Source of the DNA: Populus alba
Lineage: Eukaryota > Streptophyta > Magnoliopsida > Malpighiales > Salicaceae
Direction: 5' to 3'
DNA: 64,000 nucleotides
Assembly (NCBI RefSeq): GCF_005239225.2
Contig: NC_133302.1
Coordinates: forward strand, 2,418,001 to 2,482,000
Shown here: one piece after another, positions 1-11,622 of the stretch
Layout: each line of letters begins with the position of its first letter
Numbering within the stretch: the stretch's first letter is position 1
Notes under the pieces: model-generated
What the model saw: the letters and a program-made list of their open reading frames with translations, nothing else
What the model was told of the DNA's origin: nothing
The model's database searches: none
Made by a program: the position numbers and the translations under genes

Positions 1-253
1 TTTGTCGAGTTTTGGTAGGAGAATATAATAATGGATTGTATTTCTCTTTCTCTGAATCTCTCTGTTTGCCTTTAATTTAATTTTAATGAATTATTAGCCT
101 CAACCATAACCATTTTAATGCTTCCTTTCTTAAGACTTCCTTTCTTATTGATTCCTCTGTTTATCAAATGCTTCTTCTCATAGTCCAAGTGGCTTCCGTA
201 ATACCTGCTCAGTAACCTGACAACTGATGAGTTGATTTTTTCAGCTTCATGCT

Positions 254-325
254 CAGCCGCAACAATGTATCCTGCGCAATATGATTCTGCATTATCCCCT
301 TCATTCCTTCAAATCATTACATTCT
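254..325 (+). other. possible terminal coding exon of a gene entering from the left
   Basis: A polypyrimidine run ending in TTTTTTCAG lies just before this stretch. One frame then reads a short Tyr/Gln/Pro/Ser-rich peptide (contains MYPAQYDSALSP) to a TGA at 323-325. A possible donor (TTTTG|GTAGG) lies at about position 15. All three frames are short and I do not recognise the peptide, so this is only a hint that the window opens inside a plus-strand gene. The more complex sequence to about 1150 would then be 3' UTR. Confidence 0.18.
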
Positions 326-3300
326 GAGAAAAAAAATATCAAATATCTGTTATGTGCCAAGTGACTGGCTCTTTGTTCTGTTGCTGAACATCTGACATGA
401 ACACTGACAACTATGCTTTTTTTTATAATCATCGAGAGGATATTGAAAAGGCCATAGCTAAATTGAAATACGTGAACACCGGTAACTATGCTCTTCTTCC
501 AGTTCACTTGCATGATTGTTTCCCTTGGTTCCACTTTAGCCCCGGTCTGTGCATAGTAATGGATGCTTGGTGATTATTGAACTGATAGTGATATGGTTGG
601 CTGGGTTTGGTTCTAAGTACTACTCTAGCTGTCTTCATTTTATTGGCGGCGCTATGATTTTAGCAATTTGTACTTGCGGTGGGGGAGGAGGAGGGAAATG
701 CGTTTTGATGTATGTTTTTTGTCAAGTCAAAGACCACCATAAAACATGGAAACTTGACTGCCTTTTAGCTTGTTTTTCTTGGACACGGTTTCTTATGCAC
801 ATACAAGGCTGTCTTCCATTTTAGTTGTGCTCACACATTCATGGTCATATATGGTCATGATGGCTTCGATCAATATCATCTCCCAATAAAAACTTGACTT
901 CTAGTTCACATCTTCTGGTTTCTTTAGTTGCTGTAATGGCTTTGAGCCTATGTACAATGGTTATGAAGCTGCATACTTCTCACCAGAACCCCTAAGATAT
1001 CCCATATTCTGGGTTCCCATGATGTTTAAGAAATCTCGTGTCTTGAGGCTCCCATCTTTTCTTCTCTGTTTTCGTGTTTGCTGGCATCTGGGCATTGTGT
1101 TTAAATATCAGGGTGTCCTTTCTTTCTTTTTTTCAAAATATTGTGGTTAAAACATGTATAGTGTATTGTGAATATACAAATACTACCTTATTATCAAATT
1201 ATAAATTATTATTATTATTATTATTTTATATATTTACTTAACCAAAACAAGTTCATAAATATAATTATTTTTATTAAATACAAGTTATGGATCTATTTAT
1301 TTTTTAACAGTCTAAACTTACATTCGCTCTATACATAATTAATATACTTCATTAATATTAAATCAAACAAAAAAATCAATAAAAAAATATATAATATCAT
1401 ATATGATAAAACTAAATGCAATGACTTTTCATGAAATCAACTCCAGAGTTATAATTTCATTGTATAGAAAATATATAAAGTCTAAAAAACCCCTTTATGC
1501 AAGTTTAGTATTTTGCAATTTTTAAGGGTATTTATATCATTTTATAATATAAAGAAAATGAAATTATAAAAATATCCCTGGATAAAAAGCCTATATTAAA
1601 GACAATCAAATTATTAAAAACGATGAGAAGATGAAATTAAAGACAATATACTAAAGTTTGTCCGGTGCAAAGATTTACTCAAAACAACAATCACATTACA
1701 TAATTCTCTTGCAATACAAGAATATTATACCACAGCTTCTTAATATACTAAAAACAAAAATAGAAATAAAATCCAATAAGACATCAATTTCAAAAAAAAA
1801 AAAAACACGAAGTCATATTTTTCTAATCAAGTCTTTGGGCCCATATTGAAGGACAGTTCATAATGGTCATTAAAGAATGCAAGCATAAGAAATCCTCTCA
1901 TTAATGAGCAAAACAAAAGTCAATGTTATGTTAGCTGTTGAGGCCTTATTGCATCTGTGATCTTCTAGCAGCAGAGTTAATGTGCTCTGCAAGTTGGAGA
2001 GGAGGACACAGAAATCTAAAAACTATGTGAACCAAAAACATTAGTCAAACTTTCCTTTTTCGCGTAAAGAATTGTCGGCTCTCAGAACCATCCATGTGCT
2101 CCATGCCCTAGCCTTAGCCTAGCCAGATCAATTTGCTAAGCTTTTTGACAAAAAGTTATTGAACTTGGTCTGTCATCACTTGATTCAAAGCCCTGTTCTT
2201 AGGTCAAAGATGGTTAATTTGAATTCTTCCTAATTAAATTCAAAAATATAATAAATTAATTTTAATTACATCAATCAAGTTTTGAGTACACTTATTAAAT
2301 TAACAGGTTTCATTCTATCAATTCTCAACTAATTTAATTTAAAACCCGATAAAATTCAAGTTCTAACTAATTTAAATTAAAATATGGTTACGTAAACTAT
2401 AGAATATATTAATAATACTATTTTGAAATATAACAACAAGTCTAATGGTTTCTAAATTATTCCTTCATACTTTTGTGGTGCTAAATTCCCGTGTTTGCAC
2501 TTCATTCTGACTTTTCTTTTCAACAGTGAATGGATCCATGGATGGATACATTTGGGTTTAAATCAAAGCTGATAATTGAGAGCAAGCTAATTTAGCATTT
2601 GGGTCATCAATGTTAAATAATTTTTAATATCTTCTATTGCAGTCAAGAAGAAATATAACATTTATCTTAGCAACTATAATCAAGTGTAAGACAAAATTAA
2701 GAAGATGGATTAGTGGTTAATTAAGAAGATATGCTATTTTTTTAGTTTAAATCTTATAACTTGTATTTAAAAAATATTTATTAAATTCTTTCTAATATAT
2801 TAAATAAATTGAAAAATACATCTTTAAAATCATCTAAAAAAGAATTTAAAATTGATGACTCAAAAATAAATCTTTACAATCCTTTAAAAAGAATTTAAAA
2901 TTTAGTTTAAATCATCTAATAAAAAAAAATATTTTTTTCTAACACTCGAAAAATAATTTATAATGTATAATCAATTGTCAAAAAATGACTTCAAACTTTC
3001 TATAAAATCAATCACCTTATTATTGTGATATATATTTTTTTTATTTGACATTAATAGTATTTTAAATCAGATTACATTTTAATTGAGACTAAATTTTATC
3101 TTCGAGCAATCTTAAGAATGTACTTATGCTGGAGTGATGCATTCAAATAAATGTAATAAATTTTAATCCTAAAATATGAATTCTAAAAATCAAGAGAGAA
3201 AATATATTTTTTAAAACTCTAAAACAATCAATTGAAGCTTAGTGTGATACAACTAATAGTTAATTTCTTAGTTACATTTTCTATTTAGCAAATGAAATGT

Positions 3301-3400
3301 TTTCCAAAAATAAAAAATAATTTTTAAGCTGACTAACATATAATTTTGGAAATTAATTACCCAACAAACAACTAATTATTGTCAAGTGGAGGCATGAGAA
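326..3400. other. non-coding stretch, no gene recognised
   Basis: The first ~800 bases are of mixed composition and could be untranslated transcript. From about 1150 the sequence becomes AT-rich with many short A and T runs. Short open frames here have no recognisable domain and no splice-compatible neighbours. I see no transposon termini. Confidence 0.5.
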
Positions 3401-3412
3401 TACATCCCCTTT

Positions 3413-3536
3413 GGTCAACTCAATGACATTCACCTTGTCCTATGCCTCCATGTTTGCTGCCTTTATTTATCATCCGCCGGCCACCCACCATTGACCAGCC
3501 AGCCCACCTCCTCCACCGCAACTCTCATGGGGTCAA
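3413..3536 (+). promoter_or_regulatory. cluster of three W-box cores upstream of the lectin receptor kinase
   Basis: TTGACC cores (WRKY-binding W-box) occur at 3413-3418 (as GGTCAA), 3491-3496 and 3531-3536 (as GGTCAA), 145-270 bases before the kinase ATG. W-boxes are typical of defence-responsive promoters. Occupancy here is inferred from sequence only, and the transcription start is not known. Confidence 0.4.
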
Positions 3537-3680
3537 CACACATCTCTCAAACAGTAAACCTTTGTCAAATGTGAACACTGAACTCTCAAAATCTAAATTT
3601 TTCCTAACACCTCAAAAAATACAAATGATTATCAAATCTCAAATCCCATACTATAGTCTTCTCTTGGTTTCTCTGTCTTT

Positions 3681-6275
3681 ATGGGCTCCTCCTCCTTGTT
3701 CCTCTTCTTTTCTTCCACACTGCTTCCTTATCTCTGCATCTCAGGCCCCATCACTGTTCAAACCATCAAACAACCCTTCACTGCTTCACATTTTCTATTC
3801 ATTGACCAGTATGGTGTTTTCTTGATCTCTTCTAATGGCAACTTCACAGCCTCCATATCCAATTCCGCAGAGAATTCTCCATATTATTTCTTTATCACTC
3901 ATGTTAAGTCCAATGCTATCATTTGGATAGCTAACAGGAACCACCCCATTTCAGATTCTGATAAGCTATACTTGACTACAAATGGTCTTGCCATTAATAG
4001 TACTGATAATTCTAGTACATCTGTAGTTTGGTCAACGGAAGGATTAAGCCCAAGCTCTCAGGTTTCTGCTATGGAGCTTCGGGATTCAGGAAACCTTGTA
4101 CTACTTGACAGGAACAATGTTTCTTTGTGGGAGAGTTTTGATCATCCAACTGATACTATTGTCACGGGACAGAGTTTGGCTGTTGGGACATCAGTGGAAT
4201 GTTATAACGCTGAGAATGACATGTCAGTTGGTGACTACAGGCTTGTAGTGACTGGTGGTGATGCTGTTTTGCAGTGGAATGGAATGAGTTATTGGAAGCT
4301 ATCAAGGGAGCCAAAAGGTTCACAGGATTCAAAGGTGCCTGTCTCATTTTTGTCCTTGAATGATACAGGTTTGTCTTTGCTTGGAAGTGATAGATCAACT
4401 GTTGTGATTAAGCTTACTTTGGGTCCTGCAGATTTTAGAGTTGCCAAGTTAGGGTTTGATGGGAAGTTTAGTGTTAGAAAATTTGTTGATCAAAATTGGG
4501 TGCAGGAATTTGTGAGCCCTGCTGATGAATGTCAGATTCCTCTTAGTTGTAACAAAATGGGGTTATGCAGTTCAGGAAGATGCTCTTGTCCACCAAATTT
4601 CCATGGTGATCCTTTGTCAAAAAGTGGCTGCACGCCGACAGATGATTCGCTTGCTTTGCCTTCAGGTTGTAGTAATGAAAAAGAATTGAATTCTTCTGTT
4701 TTCTATGTCAATTTAGGCTCTGAATTAGATTATTTTGCTAATGGTTTTATGGCTCCTGCTAAACGGGATATCAATTTATTAGCTTGCCAAGATCTATGCA
4801 CCCGAAATTGTTCTTGTTTAGGCATCTTCTATGGAAATTCCTCAGGTTCTTGTTATCTTCTTGAAAACCCTTTGGGGTCTATCATGGAAGCCTCTAGCTC
4901 CAACAGCAAACGGTTGGGCTACGTGAAGACTATAGTTGTATCTTCGCGTGCAAACAAAGTGAATGAATCTGCAAAACTTCCAATTGTAGGTTTGGTTCTA
5001 TTACCTTCATCTGGAATCCTTTTGATTATCATTGTTGTTTTAGGGTTCATTTGTTGGAGAAGGAATAGATTGTATAGAACTGCTAAGTTGAAATTAGGCC
5101 GTGGCGATTCTTCTTCATCTGAGCTTGAGATAATTTCTATCCCGGGTTTGCCAGTAAGGTTTAATTATGAAGAACTTGTGGCTGCAACAGAAAGTTTTAG
5201 CACTCAAATTGGTAGTGGAGGCTTTGGAACCGTGTACAAAGGCACTCTGCCTGACAAGTCCGTTGTGGCAGTCAAGAAGATCACCAATGTCGGTGTGCAA
5301 GGAAAGAAGGAATTCTGCACCGAAATTGCGATTATAGGAAGCACTCGTCATGTTAATCTTGTTAAATTGAAAGGGTTTTGCGCACAAGGGAGACAGAGGT
5401 TTCTGGTATATGAGTACATGAACAGAGGCTCACTGGACAGAACGCTCTTCGGTAATGGACCTGTTTTGGAGTGGCAAGAAAGGTTTGAGATTGCTCTTGG
5501 AACCGCAAGGGGACTTGCTTACTTGCATAGTTATTGTGAGAGCAAGATCATCCATTGTGATGTGAAGCCAGAGAACATTCTTTTGCATGACAATTTTCAG
5601 GTTAAAATCTCCGATTTCGGGCTTTCGAAGCTGCTAACCCCTGAACAATCCAGTCTCTTCACTACAATGAGAGGGACACGAGGCTACCTTGCACCAGAAT
5701 GGCTAGCCGGCGTTACGATCTCAGATAAAGCTGATGTTTACAGTTATGGAATGGTATTGCTAGAAATTGTAAGGGGAAGGAAGAACAGTGCAGCACAGCT
5801 GCAAAGCCGAAGCATAGAAAACGATAGCAGCGAAGGAAATGCCACGTCTTCATCTTCTTCAGGTTGGGAACCTAGGTCTGCGTATTTCCCCCTACACGCG
5901 CTAGAAATGCATGAGAAAAAAAGGTACTCGGAGCTTGCAGACTCCAGGCTAGAAAGACGGGTGGCGAACGAGGAGGTTGAGAAGCTAGTGAAGGTGGCCT
6001 TGTGCTGTTTACATGAAGATCCACTGCTGAGACCAACAATGGTTAACGTTGTTAGCATGTTGGAAGGTATAACTCCTTTGGCTGAGCCAAGGCAGGAATC
6101 GTTAAATTTCTTGAGATTCTATGGCAGGAGGTTCAGTGAGGCGTCTAGAATTGAAGGTTCTAGTGAGCGAAATGAGTTTGGTTTGTTCCCTCAAGCAAAC
6201 CTCACCAGTGGCACCAGTAGTTCTCACACCTCAATGTCTTACTTGTCTGCACAACAGCTTTCTGGTCCTAGATAA
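3681..6275 (+). CDS. G-type lectin S-receptor-like Ser/Thr protein kinase (SD2-type, intronless)
   Basis: An 864-residue plasma-membrane receptor kinase in one exon. Order: hydrophobic signal peptide (about 1-21); bulb-type lectin domain (about 40-165, with LWESFDHPTDT); Cys-rich EGF/PAN-like region (about 270-410, CxxxC-type cysteines); one transmembrane helix (about 433-457) followed by basic RRNR; kinase domain (about 507-790). The kinase has GSGGFG near 511, the VAVKK lysine near 530, HCDVKPEN near 624, DFG near 644 and APEW near 670. HCD in place of HRD marks it as non-RD, common among immune-type receptor kinases. A Ser-rich tail follows. Length and layout resemble Arabidopsis At5g35370 as I recall it. 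The start was chosen because it gives the signal peptide; ATGs at 3442 and 3625 lie in another frame that overlaps it. The ligand is unknown. All catalytic motifs are present, so it should be active. Confidence 0.95.
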   Translation: MGSSSLFLFFSSTLLPYLCISGPITVQTIKQPFTASHFLFIDQYGVFLISSNGNFTASISNSAENSPYYFFITHVKSNAIIWIANRNHPISDSDKLYLTTNGLAINSTDNSSTSVVWSTEGLSPSSQVSAMELRDSGNLVLLDRNNVSLWESFDHPTDTIVTGQSLAVGTSVECYNAENDMSVGDYRLVVTGGDAVLQWNGMSYWKLSREPKGSQDSKVPVSFLSLNDTGLSLLGSDRSTVVIKLTLGPADFRVAKLGFDGKFSVRKFVDQNWVQEFVSPADECQIPLSCNKMGLCSSGRCSCPPNFHGDPLSKSGCTPTDDSLALPSGCSNEKELNSSVFYVNLGSELDYFANGFMAPAKRDINLLACQDLCTRNCSCLGIFYGNSSGSCYLLENPLGSIMEASSSNSKRLGYVKTIVVSSRANKVNESAKLPIVGLVLLPSSGILLIIIVVLGFICWRRNRLYRTAKLKLGRGDSSSSELEIISIPGLPVRFNYEELVAATESFSTQIGSGGFGTVYKGTLPDKSVVAVKKITNVGVQGKKEFCTEIAIIGSTRHVNLVKLKGFCAQGRQRFLVYEYMNRGSLDRTLFGNGPVLEWQERFEIALGTARGLAYLHSYCESKIIHCDVKPENILLHDNFQVKISDFGLSKLLTPEQSSLFTTMRGTRGYLAPEWLAGVTISDKADVYSYGMVLLEIVRGRKNSAAQLQSRSIENDSSEGNATSSSSSGWEPRSAYFPLHALEMHEKKRYSELADSRLERRVANEEVEKLVKVALCCLHEDPLLRPTMVNVVSMLEGITPLAEPRQESLNFLRFYGRRFSEASRIEGSSERNEFGLFPQANLTSGTSSSHTSMSYLSAQQLSGPR

Positions 6276-7247
6276 CAGTGAGAGATCCATGCTTTTTAAG
6301 CATGCCTTTGTACAAAAATGTATCTGTCTCTGTTTTTTTTTTTTCCTCAAGAAAATATTTTGTTCCTAGTGTTTTAACAGTTTATGTTCTGGCTTCTTGC
6401 AGCATGGTTGTGTTGTGTTCTGTTTTTGTACCTTGCTTTTGGATGGTGCTTCATCATCCCAAAAATGAGAAGAAAAAAAAAAGCTACAAATAGTAATCTT
6501 CATCCTCGTTATTCTAAGCTTCATCAGTACTTACAACAAGTTCTGGATGGAAAAAAAAACAAAAAACAAAAAAGAGTTCTGGATGGATTTGCATATAGGT
6601 AAAATCATAGTTTTTAAACTAATTCGGGTTGATGCGGACAAGTTTTAAATTATGGATCAAATGAATTAACTTAAATTAACAGGTTAATTCAGTTTTTTTT
6701 ATAACAAATAAAATAAAAATAGAATTATTTAAAAATAAATTAAAAAAAATTATCAAGTTTTGATAAGTTTTGACTAGATTTTTTATTAAATCACAAGTTA
6801 ATTTATATTTTTAATCTATTATCAGATTAAATAAAAAATTTCTATCTAAAATTTGACCCTAATAAATATAAATATTAGATGAACCGGATCATATGACACT
6901 AAATATCCATGAAATTGCCATTCCATTGAACGTATAATTTCCTAGCTTCTTTGATACAAAGCTAAAGCTGTTATTAATGTTGCAGAAAACAAAATGGGAA
7001 GATATTGTTAATTGATGGGGTCATGTACTTTAATGTGGTTAGGTAACGCTGCCATGTCAACAACAATTTACCCCGCATTGCTTTTTTATTTTAAAAACAG
7101 AGATCACGAGTTAATCCGAACAGATGAATATTGATATGATTTAATACAATTAAATAGATATTTTTTGAATAATTATATTAATTCATAGATAATAAATAGA
7201 AAATTAATATTATTAAACTAGACTTTATATTCGCATCAACTTAACTC

Positions 7248-7285
<38 letters not shown>

Positions 7286-8960
7286 GGATATATTTATATA
7301 ATTTTTAGAATTTTTTTAAAATACAATATGATATATACATATTTCAATATTAACATAATATATATATATATATATTAATTATTTTATTTTTTATTATTTA
7401 ATAAATAAGAATACTTATTGAATACTTGAATATTATAAAATCTGACTTGCGGGCATCCATAACCATCAGGTTCATCCCTCATCTATCTTAAAAGTAGGTT
7501 TTGTTTTCTATTAAAGAGGTTTTAAATTGTGATTAAGTTATGTCGTTCAATTTTATAATATTAATTTTATTAAATAAAAAAATATTTAAGAGTTGATAAT
7601 ATAATTTCCATTTACAAGAAAATTTTAAATTATAAACAAAATATTTAATATGCAATAAATACATAAATAATTAAAGTATCAAATGATATCTTTAATAGAC
7701 ACGACCATCCTAATCTAACATGCCAAACCTAAGATTTATGTTATGAACCTAACTAGCTTTAATTATATTGTATTTTTAAATTAATTTTTTTTTAATAATA
7801 TAATAAAAATAATAAAAATAAAGACCTGACCAATGTCATGACGCTTTATAAATCACAAGCATTGTTTTCTAAACAAAAATACTGCATGGACTTAAATGCA
7901 AATTTTAAAATCTCTATTTATTAAAACAAAACCTTAGTATTTTATATATGATTGAAGATTTAAAAAAAATGATCAATGTAATAAAATTATATAAAAAATA
8001 ATATACTAAATTTTTTTAACAAAAAACATAAATTTTATGTTAATTGATTATTCATGATATTTTTTTAAATTAAAGTTAGGCACAAAAAAATTGGAAACAA
8101 AATATTGATATTTATATGAAAACCTATAATATTATTTTAAAAACTTGACAAAATTTAATAATAATTAAAAAATTAATGTCAAGCTTTTTGTACTGCATTT
8201 AAATCTAAATTAAAATATATAAAAAAGCTAGAGCTTGGCAGATAAACAACTAACTAAACGCATGAGCATGCGAGGCTACGCCCATATAAATAACCTTTTA
8301 TTTTGGTTTTTATCAAACGAATAATATATCATACACTCGTTGTGTTAGAATATTAAAAGGTTGTTTTTCATTAATATTATCATGAATATTTTTTAATCTT
8401 CTTAAAATTAAACAACGATATGGCTTTTTAGTAGAATCGCAATTTGCTAATAAAAAGAAGTGATAATAAAACTCATAAAATAAATAAATAAATAATCGGG
8501 TTGGGGATAGATTAGGTGAAGTATTGAGAGATGGAGTCATGTCATTTCTGTGGTATAGTATTAATACTAACAAGTTTATCCCACATGGCATTCTTCACTT
8601 AAAAAATGAAAGCTTGATTTAGGTTACTCTCCCGGCCCCCTCCATCTTGAAATTAGGTATTCATTTCCTTGAGATGGTTGTGATTGAGTTATTAATTTGT
8701 ACAATTATTCTTAATCTTTCTTTGTTATAAATAAATATTTAAATTTGAGACCTTGAATTTTTAACCTATAATTCATTAATTATAAATTTCAATATAATTA
8801 ATTGCAAAACTAGCTAGGACCAATTTCTGCCAAATAACAAGATGCAAAGAATTCAAAATGTACCCTTTACTACCATACGATTAATTAACGTAACTCAATT
8901 GGTGAATCACAAGAATTTTACTTTCGTAACCCTTTGTCAATGTGCTGATCATACCTTAGG
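6276..8960. other. AT-rich intergenic region
   Basis: The first ~300 bases are probably the kinase 3' UTR. The rest is AT-rich with an (AT)n run at 7251-7281 and no convincing coding frame, RNA gene or transposon end. Confidence 0.5.
7251..7281. repeat. (AT)n microsatellite
   Basis: About 15 uninterrupted AT dinucleotides in an AT-rich spacer; likely length-variable. Confidence 0.9.
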
Positions 8961-8966
8961 TCTCTC

Positions 8967-8974
8967 TATATATT
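8967..8974 (+). promoter_or_regulatory. TATA box candidate of the flavonol synthase gene
   Basis: CTATATATT lies about 70 bases upstream of the FLS start codon in otherwise mixed sequence, a plausible spacing for a plant promoter with a short 5' UTR. No transcript evidence is available. Confidence 0.45.
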
Positions 8975-9040
8975 GAGTAAAAGTTTTTTTTTTCTATTTA
9001 TATTTCTATAGAAAAATTAAGAAATTAACAAGAAGAGAGC

Positions 9041-11566
9041 ATGGAGTTTGATAGAGTTCAAGCCATTGCTTCCTTGTCTTTTGACAAAGAAACAATTCCT
9101 GAAGAGTTCATAATTCGGCCAGAGAAGGAGCAGCCAGCAACAACCACATTCCACGGCGCAGTCCCTGAAATTCCCACCATTGATATCAGTGATCCTAATC
9201 AAGAAAACTTGGTGCGTCTGGTTGCCGATGCTAGCAAGGAATGGGGGATCTTCCAAGTTGTGAACCATGGAATCCCAAGCGATCTCATTGCCAAACTACA
9301 AGACGTTGGTAAGAAATTCTTTGAACTCCCTCAAGAAGAGAAAGAGGTGTACGCTAAGCCTCATGATTCAACGAGCATTGAAGGGTATGGATCGAAATTG
9401 CAGAATAATCCCCAAGAAAATAAATCTTGGGTTGATCATCTCTTTCATAGGATTTGGCCTCCTTCTTCCATCAATCACCAGTTCTGGCCTCAGAACCCTC
9501 CTTCTTACAGGTCTGCTCGCTAGCTACGTGCCCTCTTAAACTCTTTCCCCTTTTCTTAATCTCTTCCTCTTTTTTCTTTAGAATTGTTTCCTTATTTTAC
9601 TATAATTTTTTAAAAATTCATGAGCTTTGAGCATCTGTGGTTAATTTCTCTGGAACAACAGCTTGATACCATAAACGATTTTGGAATACTACTCGACGAT
9701 AGTGAAGATCAAATTAAGCATGTTTCTCTCTACATGATGGTTTCTAATTAAGCATTAACAATATTCACACACTAAGCCTATAGATATTTTGATTTTTTAG
9801 CTTTCCCGGCCATGATAATTAATGGTTTACTGTATATGTGAAGGGAAGTCAACAAGGAGTATGCAAAGTATATGAGGGAGGTGACAGATAAACTATTCAC
9901 AGCTCTCTCCTTAGGGTTAGGGCTTGAAGGCCATGCGTTGAAAGAAGGTGCTGGTGGTGAAGACATCGAGTACATGCTCAAAATAAATTACTATCCGCCA
10001 TGCCCCCGTCCTGACCTCACACTGGGGGTGGCGGCCCATACTGATCTGTCTGCCCTCACCATTCTTGTGCCTAACGAGGTCCCCGGATTGCAGATCTTCA
10101 AGGACGGGAACTGGTTTGAAGCTAAGTACATTCCTAATGCCTTGATCATTCACATTGGCGATCAAATTGAGGTCATTTTCTTGGTCCTTAATTTATCTAT
10201 TTTTTCAGTCTTTTCTCTCAATTTTTCTTTCATTACATTTTGCCGGTTCTACCTGTTTAGTTTTATGGGACAATTTGACATTTTTATATAATTTCTTCTT
10301 TCTTTTCCAATCCAGATTATAATTAATTTTAAAATAGCAAAAAAATGCTAAATAATATTTATAATTATAAAAAATAGATTCAAACCCGAGATCTTTTGAG
10401 CGGGGAGGATATAAATACTAGTTCAACTATACGTTCATTGACAATATTGAATCAGCAATTTGCCAATTAATCAATATTTAGCCAATATATTGGATTTTAT
10501 ATATTTTACACCTTAATTTAATGAAATAATAAACAAATTAATTAAAAGTGTTGAAAGTAGTTTTAGTTTGACCATGTATTAATTCCTCGCAGAAACGGAT
10601 GCCTTAATAGCAATTTATTACTCGCAACGAGTTGACATTTAGAGGAGTAATTACTACTAGTTAATGAAGCTGTTATTTACTTAAGAGTACTAACTACTAA
10701 TTAATGAAGCTGTTATTTACTTAAGAGTAGTTCATTTATGAAAAAAGGAGGTCGGCCCAAAGCTCGTGGCATACCTAACATGGCTACGTTTTACCAGAAA
10801 TTATCTATTACTGATATTTGACTTTTTTTTTTTTTTGTATAAATTAATGTTTATCTCTACGTGCATATCCAATCCTGACTTGGCTGAAACCTAAAATGTG
10901 TGATAATAACTTTGCTATAAATTCATACAATTCAATAATATGAGGATGTTGTGTGTTTGGAGTATGATCGTGATTATTTTTTTAAAGTGTGTTTTGCTTG
11001 AAAATACATTAAAGTAAAAAAATTTTATTTTTAAAAAATTATTTTTGACATCAGCACATCAAAATAATTTTAAAATATTAAAAAATATTAATTTGAAATA
11101 AAAATAAAATTAAATAAAATTAATATTTTTAAAATATTTTTTAAAATATAAAAATAAACTAATTGATCATTTTAACTTTTAGTTTAGGTTAAGTTATGTT
11201 GAAAAGTTAATTTGAAATTAACCCGCCAAGTAATCAATTTGAATAACCCACCAAGTAATCATTTGTTTTACAGGCTATCGATCTAAATTCTCTCGACTTA
11301 TTTGTGCTAATAGTTTTTCAAATATTATAAAATTGGCAATTACTGGCATGCAGATCCTTAGCAATGGTAAGTACAAGGCTGTTTTGCACAGAACCACGGT
11401 GGCTAAAGATAAGGCAAGGATGTCATGGCCAGTTTTCTTGGAGCCTCCAGGCGAGCTCGTGGTCTGTCCTCTTCCTCAACTCATCAACAAAGACAATCCT
11501 CCAAAGTTCAAGGCCAAAAAATTCAAGGATTACATGTACTGTAAACTCAATCATCTCCCCCAGTAG
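9041..11566 (+). CDS. FLS: flavonol synthase (2-oxoglutarate/Fe(II)-dependent dioxygenase)
   Basis: Three exons, 9041-9510, 9844-10171 and 11354-11566, give 336 residues, the usual FLS length. Splices are GT-AG and keep phase: the first splits an Arg codon, the second follows GDQIE. FLS oxidises dihydroflavonols to flavonols in the cytosol using 2-oxoglutarate and O2. The N-terminal half carries the DIOX_N signature ([14 protein letters not shown]). The Fe(II) ligands are H222, D224 (HTD) and H278 (LHRTTV), and the 2-oxoglutarate pair is R288 and S290 (RMS), one residue beyond the numbering known for Arabidopsis FLS1. The [17 protein letters not shown] and FKDYMYCKL motifs point to true FLS rather than F3H or ANS. 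The second intron (1,182 bases) holds a 40-bp tandem duplication. No lesion is seen; assignment to FLS over a close FLS-like dioxygenase rests on motif recognition. Confidence 0.93.
10651..10732. repeat. tandem duplication (40-bp period) in FLS intron 2
   Basis: Two near-identical copies sharing TTAATGAAGCTGTTATTTAC, beginning at 10661 and 10701. A simple local duplication in an intron. Confidence 0.9.
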
Positions 11567-11583
11567 TCCTATAAATAATTTTC

Positions 11584-11619
<36 letters not shown>
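11584..11619. repeat. (AAT)n microsatellite just after the FLS stop codon
   Basis: About 12 AAT/ATA units begin about 18 bases after the FLS stop, probably inside its 3' UTR. Confidence 0.9.
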
Positions 11620-11622
<3 letters not shown>

